Shown here: positions 18,847-27,720 of the stretch, piece after piece
Position numbering within the stretch: the stretch's first letter is position 1
Layout: each line of letters begins with the position of its first letter
Source: Melaminivora sp034675505
GTDB lineage: Bacteria; Pseudomonadota; Gammaproteobacteria; Burkholderiales; Burkholderiaceae_C
Reading direction: 5' to 3'
Assembly: GCA_034675505.1 (NCBI GenBank)
Contig: JAUCDD010000038.1
Span: 51,685 to 115,684 of the forward strand
Length of the DNA stretch: 64,000 nt
Translations under genes and position numbers: made by a program
The notes under the pieces: model-generated
Told to the model about the DNA's origin: nothing
Database searches by the model: none
The model's input: the letters and a program-made list of their open reading frames with translations, nothing else

Positions 18847-19800
18847 TCAGTCGGCTGGCGAGGCGCCCAGCTTCAGCCCCTTGGGCAGCGGGAACTTCAC
18901 CGTCTCCTCTATGCCGTCCATCTTGCGCACCGCCACGGCGCCCAGCGCCTTGATGCGCGCAATCACCTCCTGCACCAGCACCTCGGGCGCCGAGGCGCCG
19001 GCCGTCAGCCCCACGCGCGCCACGCCCTCGAACCACTCGGGCCGCAGCTCGTCGGCCGAATCCACCATGTAGGCGGCGCGGCCCATGCGCGCGGCCAGTT
19101 CGCGCAGGCGGTTGCTGTTGGAACTGGTCGGGCTGCCGACCACGATGACCAGCTCGACCTGCGGGGACAGCAGTTTCACCGCGTCCTGGCGGTTTTGCGT
19201 GGCGTAGCAGATGTCCTGCTGCTTGGGCTCGCGGATGCTGGGAAAGCGCGCGCGCACCGCGGCGGTGATCTCGGCGGCGTCGTCCACCGAGAGCGTGGTC
19301 TGCGTGACCACGGCGAGCTTGGCGGTCTGCGCCGGCTGCACGCGCGCCACGTCGGCGACGTCCTCGACCAGGTGGATGCCGCTGTCCAGCTGCCCCATGG
19401 TGCCCTCGACCTCGGGGTGGCCGCGGTGGCCGATCATGATGAACTCATAGCCCTCGCGCGCCAGCTTGGCGACCTCCACGTGCACCTTGCTGACCAGCGG
19501 GCAGGTGGCGTCGAAGATGGAGAAGCCGCGCGCGCGCGCCTCGTCCTGCACCGCGCGGCTCACCCCGTGGGCGGAGAACACCAGCGTCGCGCCCGGCGGC
19601 ACCTCGGCCAGGTCCTCGATGAAGATCGCGCCCTTGGCCTTCAGGTCGTTCACCACGTAGGTGTTGTGCACGATCTCGTGGCGCACGTAGATGGGCGCGC
19701 CGAACTTGGCCAGCGCCCGCTCGACGATCTCGATGGCCCGGTCCACGCCCGCGCAAAAGCCGCGCGGCTCGGCCAGGATGATTTCTTGGGGGATTTTCAT
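18847..19800 (-). CDS. ispH: 4-hydroxy-3-methylbut-2-enyl diphosphate reductase
   Basis: Last enzyme of the MEP isoprenoid pathway, a 4Fe-4S protein making IPP and DMAPP; cytoplasmic. The 317-residue product has the three cluster cysteines in the expected contexts (AEPRGFCAGVDRA, DATCPLVSKVH, and the cysteine of QQDICYATQNRQ), plus the substrate-binding GSPTSSNSNRL and TAGASAPE motifs. It starts at MKIPQEIILAEPRG; a longer ATG at 19869 has no family support. It follows the fkpB gene on the same strand, an order also common elsewhere (fkpB-ispH). Confidence 0.97.
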   Translation of the reverse strand: MKIPQEIILAEPRGFCAGVDRAIEIVERALAKFGAPIYVRHEIVHNTYVVNDLKAKGAIFIEDLAEVPPGATLVFSAHGVSRAVQDEARARGFSIFDATCPLVSKVHVEVAKLAREGYEFIMIGHRGHPEVEGTMGQLDSGIHLVEDVADVARVQPAQTAKLAVVTQTTLSVDDAAEITAAVRARFPSIREPKQQDICYATQNRQDAVKLLSPQVELVIVVGSPTSSNSNRLRELAARMGRAAYMVDSADELRPEWFEGVARVGLTAGASAPEVLVQEVIARIKALGAVAVRKMDGIEETVKFPLPKGLKLGASPAD

Positions 19801-19914
19801 ATCAAACCAGAAGACCCGTTGCGGCGCAGCGCGCCGGTAAAAACGCCAGCAGGCGCCGGCACTGGGCACGCCTCGGGCCAGCGGACGCCGCGCAAGGGCC
19901 GCCCCGCAGCGCTG

Positions 19915-19965
19915 AGCAATCGCTCCCCCCTTCCCGCAGCGCAGCGCGCTGCGAGAGGAGGGGGA
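19915..19965. repeat. GC-rich inverted repeat between fkpB and ispH
   Basis: TCCCCCTTCC and GAGGAGGGGGA flank a GC-rich core (GCAGCGCAGCGCGCTGC) in the 193-bp gap between fkpB and ispH. It could form a stable hairpin in the transcript. I see no gene in this gap. Confidence 0.45.
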
Positions 19966-19993
19966 AGCGGCACCAGCCGCTCAGGGGGTTGCC

Positions 19994-20464
19994 TCACAAG
20001 ACGCCGATGATGTGGACTTCGAACGTCACGGGCACGCCGGCCAGCGGGTGGTTGAAGTCGAAGCGCACCGCGCCGTCATCCCGCACCTGCAGCACCACGC
20101 CGGCGTACTTGCCCATGCCGTCGGGCGTGGGGAACTGCACCACGTCGCCCAGGCGGTATTCCTCGTGCGGGTCGCCCAGCTCGTCGAGCAGCTTCCTGGC
20201 CACCCATTGCTGCATGTCCGGGTTGCGCTCGCCGAAGGCCTCGCCGGCGGGCAGCTCCAGGGTCGTGCGCACCCCCTCGGCCAGGCCGGTCAGGCGCGCC
20301 TCCAGCGCCGGCGACAGCTCGCCCGTGCCCACCGACAGCGTGGCCGGCTTGTCGTCAAAGGTGTTGATGACGTCGCCTGCCGGCCCGGCCAGGCGGTAGT
20401 GCAGCGTGAGAAAGGAGCCGGGCTGCACCAGGGGGGCGGCGGCAGCGGTTGCGGATGCGGTCAT
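19994..20464 (-). CDS. fkpB: FKBP-type peptidyl-prolyl isomerase, SlpA/FkpB type
   Basis: Peptidyl-prolyl cis-trans isomerase of 156 residues with the SlpA-like FKBP fold: an FKBP start (SFLTLHYRLAG), a ELSPALEARLTGLAEG loop, an inserted flap region (FGERNPDMQQWV) and the C-terminal NHPLAGVPVTFEV typical of SlpA proteins. Upstream of ispH on the same strand, the usual pairing for fkpB. Likely cytoplasmic because no signal peptide is present. Confidence 0.9.
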   Translation of the reverse strand: MTASATAAAAPLVQPGSFLTLHYRLAGPAGDVINTFDDKPATLSVGTGELSPALEARLTGLAEGVRTTLELPAGEAFGERNPDMQQWVARKLLDELGDPHEEYRLGDVVQFPTPDGMGKYAGVVLQVRDDGAVRFDFNHPLAGVPVTFEVHIIGVL

Positions 20465-20532
20465 GGCGGCAGGGTGTGAAAGGTTCGCTGGAATAAACTG
20501 GCCGGCATTGTAGGAAACGCCTTCCTGACCCC

Positions 20533-21222
20533 ATGCCGCTCAAGGACCTGCCGCCCGACGCCCAGCCGCGCGAGAAACTGCTGGCGCGCGGCCCCGCCGC
20601 CCTGGCCGACGCCGAGCTGCTGGCCATCGTGCTGCGCACCGGCATCGTCGGCAAGGGCGTGCTGCAGCTGGCGCAGGAGCTGCTGGCGCCGCCGCAGCAG
20701 GGCGGCCTGGGCGGCGTCGCCGGGCTGCTGCACGCCAGCGGCGCCGACCTGGCGCGCATCAAGGGCCTGGGGCCGGCCAAGCGCTGCGAGCTGCTGGCGG
20801 TGCTGGAGCTGGCGCGCCGCGCGCTGGCCCAGCAGCTGGCCGAGCGCGCGGTGTTCGACTCGCCCGGCGCGGTGCGCGAATACCTGCAGCTGCACCTGGC
20901 GGCGCGCGGCCACGAGGTCTTCGCCGTGCTGCTGCTGGACGCCCAGCACCGCCTGCTGGCCATGGAGGAGCTGTTTCGCGGCACGCTCACGCAGACCAGC
21001 GTGTACCCGCGCGAAGTGGTGCTGCGCGCCCTGCACCACCAGGCCGCAGGCGTCATCCTGGCGCACAACCACCCCAGCGGCAGCGTGCAGCCCAGCCGCG
21101 CCGACGAGGCGCTGACGCAAACCCTCAAGGCCGCGCTGGCGCTGGTGGACGTGCGCGTGCTGGACCATGTCATCGTCGCGCCCGGCGCCTCGCTGTCGAT
21201 GGCCGAGCAGGGCCTGGTATGA
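20533..21222 (+). CDS. radC: RadC-like JAB domain protein
   Basis: Protein of 229 residues with an N-terminal helix-hairpin-helix region (ARIKGLGPAKRCEL at about 76-90) and a C-terminal JAB/MPN domain whose metal-binding motif is visible as AHNHPSGSVQPSRAD. RadC was once linked to DNA repair, but this is disputed and the biochemical role is unknown. Starts MPLKDLPPDAQPREKLL. It overlaps the following lipoprotein gene by four bases (ATGA). Confidence 0.94.
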   Translation: MPLKDLPPDAQPREKLLARGPAALADAELLAIVLRTGIVGKGVLQLAQELLAPPQQGGLGGVAGLLHASGADLARIKGLGPAKRCELLAVLELARRALAQQLAERAVFDSPGAVREYLQLHLAARGHEVFAVLLLDAQHRLLAMEELFRGTLTQTSVYPREVVLRALHHQAAGVILAHNHPSGSVQPSRADEALTQTLKAALALVDVRVLDHVIVAPGASLSMAEQGLV

Positions 21223-22397
21223 GCCGGCGCGCGCCGGCGCTGCTGCTGGCAGCGGCGCTGCTGCTGGCAGCGGCGCTGCTGGGGCTGGCCGCCTGCACGC
21301 CGCTGGCGCCGCCGCGCACCTCGCCCTGGCTGCGCATCATCGGCACGGCGCACATCGCGCCGGGCACCGAATGGGGCGGCAGCACCTTCGGCGGCATCTC
21401 GGGGCTGGACCGCGACCCGGCCACGGGCGAGTACCTGCTCATCAGCGACGACCGCTCGCAGCACGCCCCGGCGCGCATCTACACCGCGCGCCTGGCCTAC
21501 GACGCCCAGCACCTGGACGCGCCCCGGATCACCGGCGTGCGCTGGCTGCTGCACGCCAGCGGCAGGCCCTACGCCAGCGCGCGCCAGCCGCTGCCCGGCA
21601 TGGACGTGCCCGACGCCGAGAGCGTGCGCTGGCTGCCCGGCACCGGCCAGTTCCTGTGGACCAGCGAGGGCGACTTCGCGCGCGGCTTCGGCCCGCAGCT
21701 GCACGCCGCCTGGGCCGATGGGCGCCACGCACGCAGCTGGGCGCTGCCGCCGTCCTTCCAGAGCGCCGCCGGCAGCGGGCCGCGCGCCAACGGCACGCTG
21801 GAGGGCCTGGCGATCGTCGATGGCGGGCGCAGCGCCTGGCTGGCCATGGAGCTGCCCTGGCGCCAGGACGGCGCGCCGGCGCGCCACGGCCAGCCGGGCG
21901 CGCCGGTGCGCTTCACGCTGATCGACCTGGCGGACGGCCGGCCGCTGCGCCAGATCGCCTACCAGCCGGACGCCGTCCCGCACCCGCGCCGCCTGCCCTT
22001 TGGCCCCGAGCTGGGCGGCGTGAGCGAGATCCTGGCCGACGGCGCGCACCACCTGCTGGTGCTGGAGCGCGCCTACAGCGCCGGCAGCGGCTTTGCCGCG
22101 CGCATCTACCGCATCGACACGCGCAGCGGCAGCGACACGCTGGCGCTGGCGGCACTGCGCCCCGCCAACCACACCCCGGCGCCCAAGGTGCTGGTGGCCG
22201 ACTTCGCCGCGCTGGGCCTGGCCGTGGACAACCTGGAGGGCATGGCCTGGGGCGCGCCGCTGGCCAGCGGCGCCTGCGTGCTGGTGCTGGTGAGCGACGA
22301 CAACTTCAACCCCGCGCAGGCCACCCAGTTCATCGCCGCCGAGTACCGCCCGCCCGGCGGCGGGAATGCCGCCTGCGGTACAACCGCCAGCCCATGA
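21219..22397 (+). CDS. Lipoprotein with phytase-like / esterase-like domain
   Basis: Protein of 392 residues with a hydrophobic leader and lipobox (LLGLAAC, Cys about residue 25), followed by a phytase-like domain: GTEWGGSTFGGISGLDRDPATG, LLISDDRSQ, GTLEGLAIVDGG, LLVLERAYSAGSGF, VDNLEGMAWG and LVLVSDDNFN, the beta-propeller motifs of the 'esterase-like activity of phytase' family. Substrate unknown; probably anchored to the outer membrane or periplasm. Translationally coupled to radC upstream and to the Smr gene downstream (ATGA overlaps). Confidence 0.85.
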   Translation: MSRRAPALLLAAALLLAAALLGLAACTPLAPPRTSPWLRIIGTAHIAPGTEWGGSTFGGISGLDRDPATGEYLLISDDRSQHAPARIYTARLAYDAQHLDAPRITGVRWLLHASGRPYASARQPLPGMDVPDAESVRWLPGTGQFLWTSEGDFARGFGPQLHAAWADGRHARSWALPPSFQSAAGSGPRANGTLEGLAIVDGGRSAWLAMELPWRQDGAPARHGQPGAPVRFTLIDLADGRPLRQIAYQPDAVPHPRRLPFGPELGGVSEILADGAHHLLVLERAYSAGSGFAARIYRIDTRSGSDTLALAALRPANHTPAPKVLVADFAALGLAVDNLEGMAWGAPLASGACVLVLVSDDNFNPAQATQFIAAEYRPPGGGNAACGTTASP

Positions 22398-23059
22398 CCG
22401 CCGCCCGCACACCCATCGCCGTGCGCTCGTTTGCCGACCTGAAGCCGGTGCGCCGCGCGCTGGCCGAAGCCGCCGCGCAGCAGGCCGAGCGCGAGCGCCT
22501 GGCGCGCGAGGCGGCCCAGCGCGCGCGCATCGAGCGGCAATGGTTTGCCCACCACGTCGGCCCGGTGCAGCCGCTGAAAGGCCAGGACGCGCGCCGCTGG
22601 CTCCACCGCGAGCCGCCCGAACCCATTCCCGTGCAGCGCCAGCTCGACGAGGCGCGCGTGCTGGTCGAATCGCTCAGCGACGAATTCGACGTCACCACCT
22701 TGCTGGACGTGGACGACCAGCTCAGCTTTCGCCGCACCGGCGTGGGGCTGGACGTGACGCGCAAGCTGCGCTCGGGCGCCTGGAGCATCCAGCGCCAGCT
22801 GGACCTGCACGGCCTGCGCACCGACGAGGCGCGCGAGGCGCTGGGCGAGTTCATCCGCCTGGCGCACCGCACCGGCCTGCGCTGCGTGCGCATCGTGCAT
22901 GGCAAGGGCCTGGGCTCGCCCGGCCGGGTGCCCGTGCTCAAGGGCCGGGTGCAGCGCTGGCTGGTGCAAAAGAAGGAGGTGCTGGCCTTCGTGCAAGCGC
23001 GGCCGCTGGATGGCGGGGCGGGGGCGCTGGTGGTGCTGCTGCAGCCCGGGCGGCGCTGA
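22394..23059 (+). CDS. Smr domain protein
   Basis: Protein of 221 residues with a C-terminal Smr domain (about 135-215): LDLHGLRTDEAREALGEF and CVRIVHGKGLGSPGRVPVLKG. The LDLHG and HGKG motifs are the family's signature, found in small MutS-related proteins with nuclease activity in some members. The N-terminal half is charged and Ala-rich, possibly helical. Starts within the stop of the lipoprotein gene. Confidence 0.9.
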   Translation: MTAARTPIAVRSFADLKPVRRALAEAAAQQAERERLAREAAQRARIERQWFAHHVGPVQPLKGQDARRWLHREPPEPIPVQRQLDEARVLVESLSDEFDVTTLLDVDDQLSFRRTGVGLDVTRKLRSGAWSIQRQLDLHGLRTDEAREALGEFIRLAHRTGLRCVRIVHGKGLGSPGRVPVLKGRVQRWLVQKKEVLAFVQARPLDGGAGALVVLLQPGRR

Positions 23060-23127
23060 CGGCCGGCTGCACCGGGCAGGCCTGCGCCGCGCCGGCAGCC
23101 AGGGTGCGGCCCTGCCGGCCCCGGCCG

Positions 23128-23529
23128 TCAGCGGTTGCGCATCCAGTCCGCCGTGCCCATGAAGCTCTCGTTCAGGCGCTCGCGCAGCGGCTGCGCCACG
23201 CCCAGCTCGCCCATGGCCTGGTCCATGCACGCCACCCACTGGTCGCGCTCCAGGATGCCGATGGAAAACGGCAGGTGGCGGGCGCGCAGGCGCGGGTGGC
23301 CGAAGCGGCTCTGGTAGTGCTGGGGCCCGCCCAGCCAGCCGCACAGGAACCAAAACAGCTTGTCGCGCGCGCTGTCCAGCGTGCTGCCATGCGTGGCGCG
23401 CAGCTCGGCATAGCCGGGCTCCAGCTCCATCTGGTCATAAAACCGCTCCACCAGCGCCCGCACGGCGCTCTCGCCGCCCAGCTGGTCAAAGGGCGTCGCC
23501 GGAAGGCTCTCGGGCAGTTCAGGGGGCAT
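23128..23529 (-). CDS. Group II truncated haemoglobin
   Basis: Small haem protein of 133 residues, expected to bind oxygen or nitric oxide. Visible features: TPFDQLGGESAVRALVERFYDQM at the N-terminal helices (split across residues 15-40), LFWFLCGWLGGP, and the proximal histidine in FGHPRLRARHLPF. The Trp of GWLGGP and the HPRLR motif point to group II (trHbO). Start MPPELPESL is preferred to a longer frame that runs into repeat copy 3. Confidence 0.92.
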   Translation of the reverse strand: MPPELPESLPATPFDQLGGESAVRALVERFYDQMELEPGYAELRATHGSTLDSARDKLFWFLCGWLGGPQHYQSRFGHPRLRARHLPFSIGILERDQWVACMDQAMGELGVAQPLRERLNESFMGTADWMRNR

Positions 23530-23544
23530 GGAAAGTGAAAATTC

Positions 23545-23604
23545 GATCAAAACAGCTGCTTGCCGGCGCCAATCCACGGCTTTCAGCTATTCATAGGATA
23601 GCAA
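23545..23604. repeat. Dispersed intergenic hairpin repeat, copy 3
   Basis: Same element as copy 1: TTGCCGGCGCCAATCCA, GGCTTTCAGCTAT and the stem-loop GCTATTCATAGGATAGC. It lies directly upstream of the truncated haemoglobin start codon. Confidence 0.75.
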
Positions 23605-23647
23605 AAATCGCCGTGCAGCCAGCCGCTGGAGGGGCGCCTGGAGCCGA

Positions 23648-23905
23648 TTAATTGGAATCTGACCCCAATAAGGAAGGGGGCCAGGGGCGCGTGCGCAGGG
23701 AGTCGGCCCAGTCCTCGCCTGGCTCGCCCTGCCCGGCCGGCTGCTGGTTGCGCGAGTTGGAGCGCCACACGCCACCGGCCCAGAACAGCTGCGGCTCGGT
23801 GCGGTACCAGAACCAGCGGCCGTCGGCGTCCTGGGCCAGCCAGTCCCAGCCTTGCGGGGCCTGGCTCCAGTCGGGCGACCGGAAAGCGTCGGCGGGAGCG
23901 GTCAT
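23648..23905 (-). CDS. Small hypothetical protein
   Basis: Unrecognised protein of 85 residues, rich in Trp (GWDWLAQDADGRWFWYR, then FWAGGVWRS). The Trp-rich core looks like a real folded unit, while the last ten residues run into a sequence (AATCTGACCCC on the plus strand) that resembles mobile-element-associated DNA and may be a replaced C-terminus. No signal peptide. Function unknown. Confidence 0.6.
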   Translation of the reverse strand: MTAPADAFRSPDWSQAPQGWDWLAQDADGRWFWYRTEPQLFWAGGVWRSNSRNQQPAGQGEPGEDWADSLRTRPWPPSLLGSDSN

Positions 23906-23919
23906 GGCGTCACTTTCTT

Positions 23920-23974
23920 GTCAAAACAGGCGGTTGCCGGCGTGGATCCATGGCTTTCAGCTATCAATATTGCA
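23920..23974. repeat. Dispersed intergenic hairpin repeat, copy 4
   Basis: Copy with TCAAAACAGGCGGTTGCC, GGCGTGGATCCATGG, and CTTTCAGCTATCAATATTGC. The stem-loop is imperfect here. It lies immediately upstream of the small hypothetical gene's start codon. Confidence 0.7.
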
Positions 23975-24041
23975 GTGCACGGCGCCGGGGCGTGCCCACC
24001 GGCGTCCGGGACGGCCTGCGGCGGGGGCATGCCGAGGGCTC

Positions 24042-26659
24042 CTACAGCGCGGCCTCGCGCAAGGTTTGCATCACGGGGCGGCGCAGCACCTCGCGCAGCG
24101 CCCACCAGCCCGCCGCCAGCGCCAGCACGGCGCCGGCCAGCGCGCCCGCCAGGGGCACCCACCAGGGCGCCGTCCAGGCGAAGTCGAACACCTGGCGCGC
24201 CAGCAGCCAGCCCACCAGCAGCGCCACGCAGCTGGCCAGCAGCCCGGCCAGCAGGCCGACGCCGGCCAGCTCGGCGCGCTGCACCTGGCGCAGCAGGCGC
24301 GCACTGGCGCCCAGCGCCCGCATGATGGCCAGCTCGCGCGCGCGCTCCTCGCGCGTGGCGGCGATGGCCGCGAACAGCACGGCCAGGCCGGCCGCCAGGG
24401 TGAAGGCGAACAGGAACTCCACCGCGCGGATGACCTGCGACAGCACGCCCTGCACCTGCGCCAGCGTCGCCCCCATGTCCACGTTGGTGATGTTGGGAAA
24501 GTCGTGCACCAGCGCGTTGTCGAAACCGGCGCTCCCCGTGCCGGGCGGCGGCGGGCTGGCAGCAGCCCCCCGGCGGGCGGCGTTGCCTGCGCGGCGGCCG
24601 CGGGCGGGGGCCAGACCTGCGGCGCGCGGTAGGCCGCCAGGTAGGTCATGGGCACGTCAGGCATCTCCGCCAGCGGGTACAGCACGAAGAAGTTGGCGCG
24701 CATCGAGCCCCAGTCCACGTGCCGCAGGCTGGTGATGCGCGCCTGGCTGCTCACGCCGCCGATGTCGAAGCTGAGCACGTCGCCCAGGCGCAGGCCCAGC
24801 GTGCGCGCGATGCCCTCCTCCACGCTGACGGCGCCGCTCTCGCCGTCGCGCCAGGTGCCGGCGCTGATGCGGTTGTGCGCCGGCGCCCGGGCGGCATGCG
24901 AGAGGTTGAACTCGCGGTCCACCAGGCGGCGCGCACGCTCGTCGGCGTAGTCGGCCAGCCGCACCTCGCGGCCGTTGATGGCGACCAGGCGGCCGCGGAA
25001 CATCGGGTACCAGTCGTACTCGCGCACGCCGGCGGCGGCCAGCCGTGCGCGGAAGGCCTCGGCCTGGTCGGGCAGGATGTTGATGACGAACCGGTTGGGC
25101 GCGTTGGCCGGCGTGGCGCGCTGCCAGCTGGCGATCAGGTCGGTGCGCAGCAGCACCAGCAGCACCAGCGCCAGCAGGCCCAGGCCCAGGCTGGCCACCT
25201 GCACCACCGCGTGCGCGGGGCGCGCGGCCACCTGGCGCGTGGCCAGCACCAGCCAGCGCGGGGCCGTGGCCTCGGGCACCAGCCGCGCCAGCAGGCGCAG
25301 CGCGCCCCAGGCCAGCAGTGCGAACCCCAGCGCCGCGCCGGCAAAGCCGCCCACGGCGATGGCGCCCAGCCGGGCGTCGCGCGCCACCACCAGCAGCAGC
25401 GCGGCAAAGCCCAGCAGCCCCGCCACCAGCACCAGCGCCGAGGCCGGGCGCGGCCCGGCCAGGTCGCGGCGCAGCACGCGCAGCGGCGGCACGCGCGCCA
25501 GCTGCAGCACCGGCGGCAGGCCGAAGGCCAGCAGCAGCGCCAGGCCGACGCCGGCGCCCAGCACGGCCGGCCAGGCGCTGGCGCCGGGCAGGTCGGACGT
25601 CACCAGCCCGGCCAGCAGCAGCACGAAGACGTGGTGCACGGCGTAGCCCAGCAGCACGCCGGCGGCGCTGGCGAGCAGGCCCACGGCCAGGAACTCGATG
25701 GCGTAGGCCCCGGCGATGCGCCGCTGCGGTGCGCCCAGCACGCGCAGCAGCGCCGCGCTGTCCAGGTGGCGGCGGGCAAAGGCGCGCGCCGCCAGCGCCA
25801 CGGCCACGGCCGACAGCAGCGCCGCCAGCAGCGCCACCAGGTTGAGGAATTTCTGCGCGCGCTCCAGCGTCTGGCGCATCTCGGGCTGGCCGCTGTCGAT
25901 GGACTCGACGCGCACGCCGCGCACGTCGCTGCGCCCGGCCTCGGCCGCCGCCCAGGCGGCATAGCGCTGCGCGGCGCGCGGCTCGCCGGCCACGGCGAAG
26001 CGCCAGGTGATGCGGCTGGCCGGCTGCACCAGGCCGGTGGCGGGCAGGTCCTGCGCGTTGACCATGACGCGCGGCGCAAACGCCATGAAGCCGGCGCCGC
26101 GGTCGGGCTCCAGCGTGATGACGCGGGTGATGGCCAGCTGCGCGTCGCCCAGCAGCAGCGCGTCGCCCATGGACAGGCCCAGGGCGGCCAGCAGCGGCGC
26201 GTCCACCCAGGCCTGGCCGGGCGCGGGGATGTCCTGCGTGACCTGGCCGGGCGCGTCCGGCGCCGTGGCCACCTGCAGGCGCCCGCGCAGCGGATAGCCC
26301 GGCTCGACGCTCTTGAGCGCCGCCAGCCGGCTGGCGCCGCCCTGCGCGTCGGCGGCGCGCGCCATGGTCGGAAAGCCCAGGCTGGTGGCGTGGCGCAGGC
26401 CCAGCGCCTGCGCCTGCGCGGCGAAGCTCTCCGGCGTGGGGTTGTCGCTGGCCACGACCACGTCGCCGCCCAGCAGCTGCAGCGCGTCGCGCGCCAGCGC
26501 GCCCTGCAGCCGGTCGGCAAAAAAGCCCACCGACGCCAGCGCCGCCACCGCCAGCGTCACCGCCACCATCAGCAGGCGCAGCTCGCCGGCGCGCAGGTCG
26601 CGCCACAGCGTGCGCCAGGCCAGGGCGGCGGCGCCGGTGCCCGCGCGCGCCTCAGGCAT
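24042..26659 (-). CDS. FtsX-like ABC transporter permease (one-base frameshift)
   Basis: Large inner-membrane permease of the YbbP/FtsX class, about 872 residues once repaired. An N-terminal segment (LRLLMVAVTLAVAALASVGFF, split at residue 28-48), a MacB-like periplasmic domain, then several transmembrane segments from about 270 to 500, and a C-terminal permease domain (FLFAFTLAAGLAVLFAAIAATREERARE). The last part (from HDFPNITNVDMG) is in another frame; adding one C to the CCCCCC run at 24566-24571 joins them. No ATPase partner is next to it, so the transport complex partner is elsewhere or unknown. Its start overlaps the fdhD stop by eight bases. Confidence 0.84.
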
Positions 26660-27497
26660 AGCGCAGGGCCGTGGGCGGGCGGCACAGGCCCCACAGGTGC
26701 ATGCCGGCCTCCTGGGCCAGCTGCAGCGCCAGCGTGGTGGGCGCCGAGATGGTGGCGAACGCCGGCACCTGCATGCGCGCGCACTTGCGCACCAGCTCGT
26801 AGCTGGTGCGGCTGGTCATGACCACGAAGCCGGCCTCGCCCAGGCGCCCGGCCAGCGCCAGGCGGCCGAACAGCTTGTCCAGGGCGTTGTGCCGGCCCAC
26901 GTCCTCCAGCACGTCGGTCAGCTCGCCGGCGGGCGTGGCCCAGCCGGCGGCGTGCAGCGAGCCGGCGCGGGCGTTGAGCGGCTGGCGCGCCGCCAGGGTG
27001 GCAAAGGGGCGCAGCACGGCGGCCGCGTCCAGCCCCTCGCGCCAGGCGGGCGCGGCTACAGGCTCGGGGCGCAGGTCCAGCGCGGCCAGGCTGTCGATGC
27101 CGCACACGCCGCAGCCCGTGCGCCCGACCAGCGCGCGGCGGCGCTCCTTCAGGCGCATGAAGTGGCGCGGCGGGATCTCCATGTGTACGGCGCAGCTCTC
27201 CTGCGGCGTTCCTGCGGCGTGGGTCACGACCTCCACGCTGCGGCACTCCTGCGCCTGCCCGACCACGCCTTCGCTCAGGGCAAAGCCGATGGCGAACTCC
27301 ACCAGGTCCTGCGGCGTGGCCATCATGACGGCGTGCGAGATGTCGTTGAACACCAGCGCCACCGGCACCTCGGCGGCCAGGTCCACCGCCTGCGGCTGCG
27401 CCGCGCCGCCGGCCTGCCCGTGTTGCGCCAGCGCCGCACGCAGGGGCGCCGCAGGCTGGGGCGCAATGGGGGGGGCATGGCACTGGCTGGCGGACAT
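26652..27497 (-). CDS. fdhD: FdhD, sulfur carrier for formate dehydrogenase
   Basis: Transfers sulfur from a cysteine desulfurase to the molybdenum cofactor of formate dehydrogenase. The 281-residue product shows the key cysteines in GRTGCGVCGIDSLAAL (the CGxCG active motif), the C-terminal DVLEDVGRHNALDK and TSRTSYELVRKCARM motifs, and a typical start (MSASQCHAPP, with the conserved core from EVPVALVFND). It is divergent from the formate dehydrogenase operon, separated by 223 bp, exactly the context expected. Confidence 0.95.
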   Translation of the reverse strand: MSASQCHAPPIAPQPAAPLRAALAQHGQAGGAAQPQAVDLAAEVPVALVFNDISHAVMMATPQDLVEFAIGFALSEGVVGQAQECRSVEVVTHAAGTPQESCAVHMEIPPRHFMRLKERRRALVGRTGCGVCGIDSLAALDLRPEPVAAPAWREGLDAAAVLRPFATLAARQPLNARAGSLHAAGWATPAGELTDVLEDVGRHNALDKLFGRLALAGRLGEAGFVVMTSRTSYELVRKCARMQVPAFATISAPTTLALQLAQEAGMHLWGLCRPPTALRYA

Positions 27498-27720
27498 CCC
27501 GGCACCATAACAGCCGGGCGCACCCCGGCCGCGCCTGCCTGGCAGGCCCGACCGCCGCACTCGGAAATTGACCCCGCGCCTATGATGGCCAACAGCGAAC
27601 CAACCCCGCGCCGCGCCGCACCGTGCTAGGTAATTTCCCGTGCCGGTTTTGCCTCGATCGCGTGGAAGATGGTCGGCGATCCCCACAGTCACGTTATTTC
27701 CCACGACAGGAGGTTCCCAC
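27498..27720. other. Divergent intergenic region between fdhD and fdoG
   Basis: A 223-bp gap between two divergently transcribed formate dehydrogenase genes. It should contain both promoters, but I see no clear sigma-70 or sigma-54 match. A good ribosome site (AGGAGG) lies about seven bases upstream of the fdoG ATG. Confidence 0.5.

Noticed and set aside
23640..23675. AATTGGAATCTGACCCCAAT near the small hypothetical gene and a similar GGGGTCAGATTATG before rppH
   Set aside because: Looks like debris of a mobile element but is too short to define an element or boundaries; no inverted partner seen nearby.
27560..27600. TTGACC and TATGAT upstream of fdoG as a promoter
   Set aside because: They are only seven bases apart, incompatible with a sigma-70 promoter.
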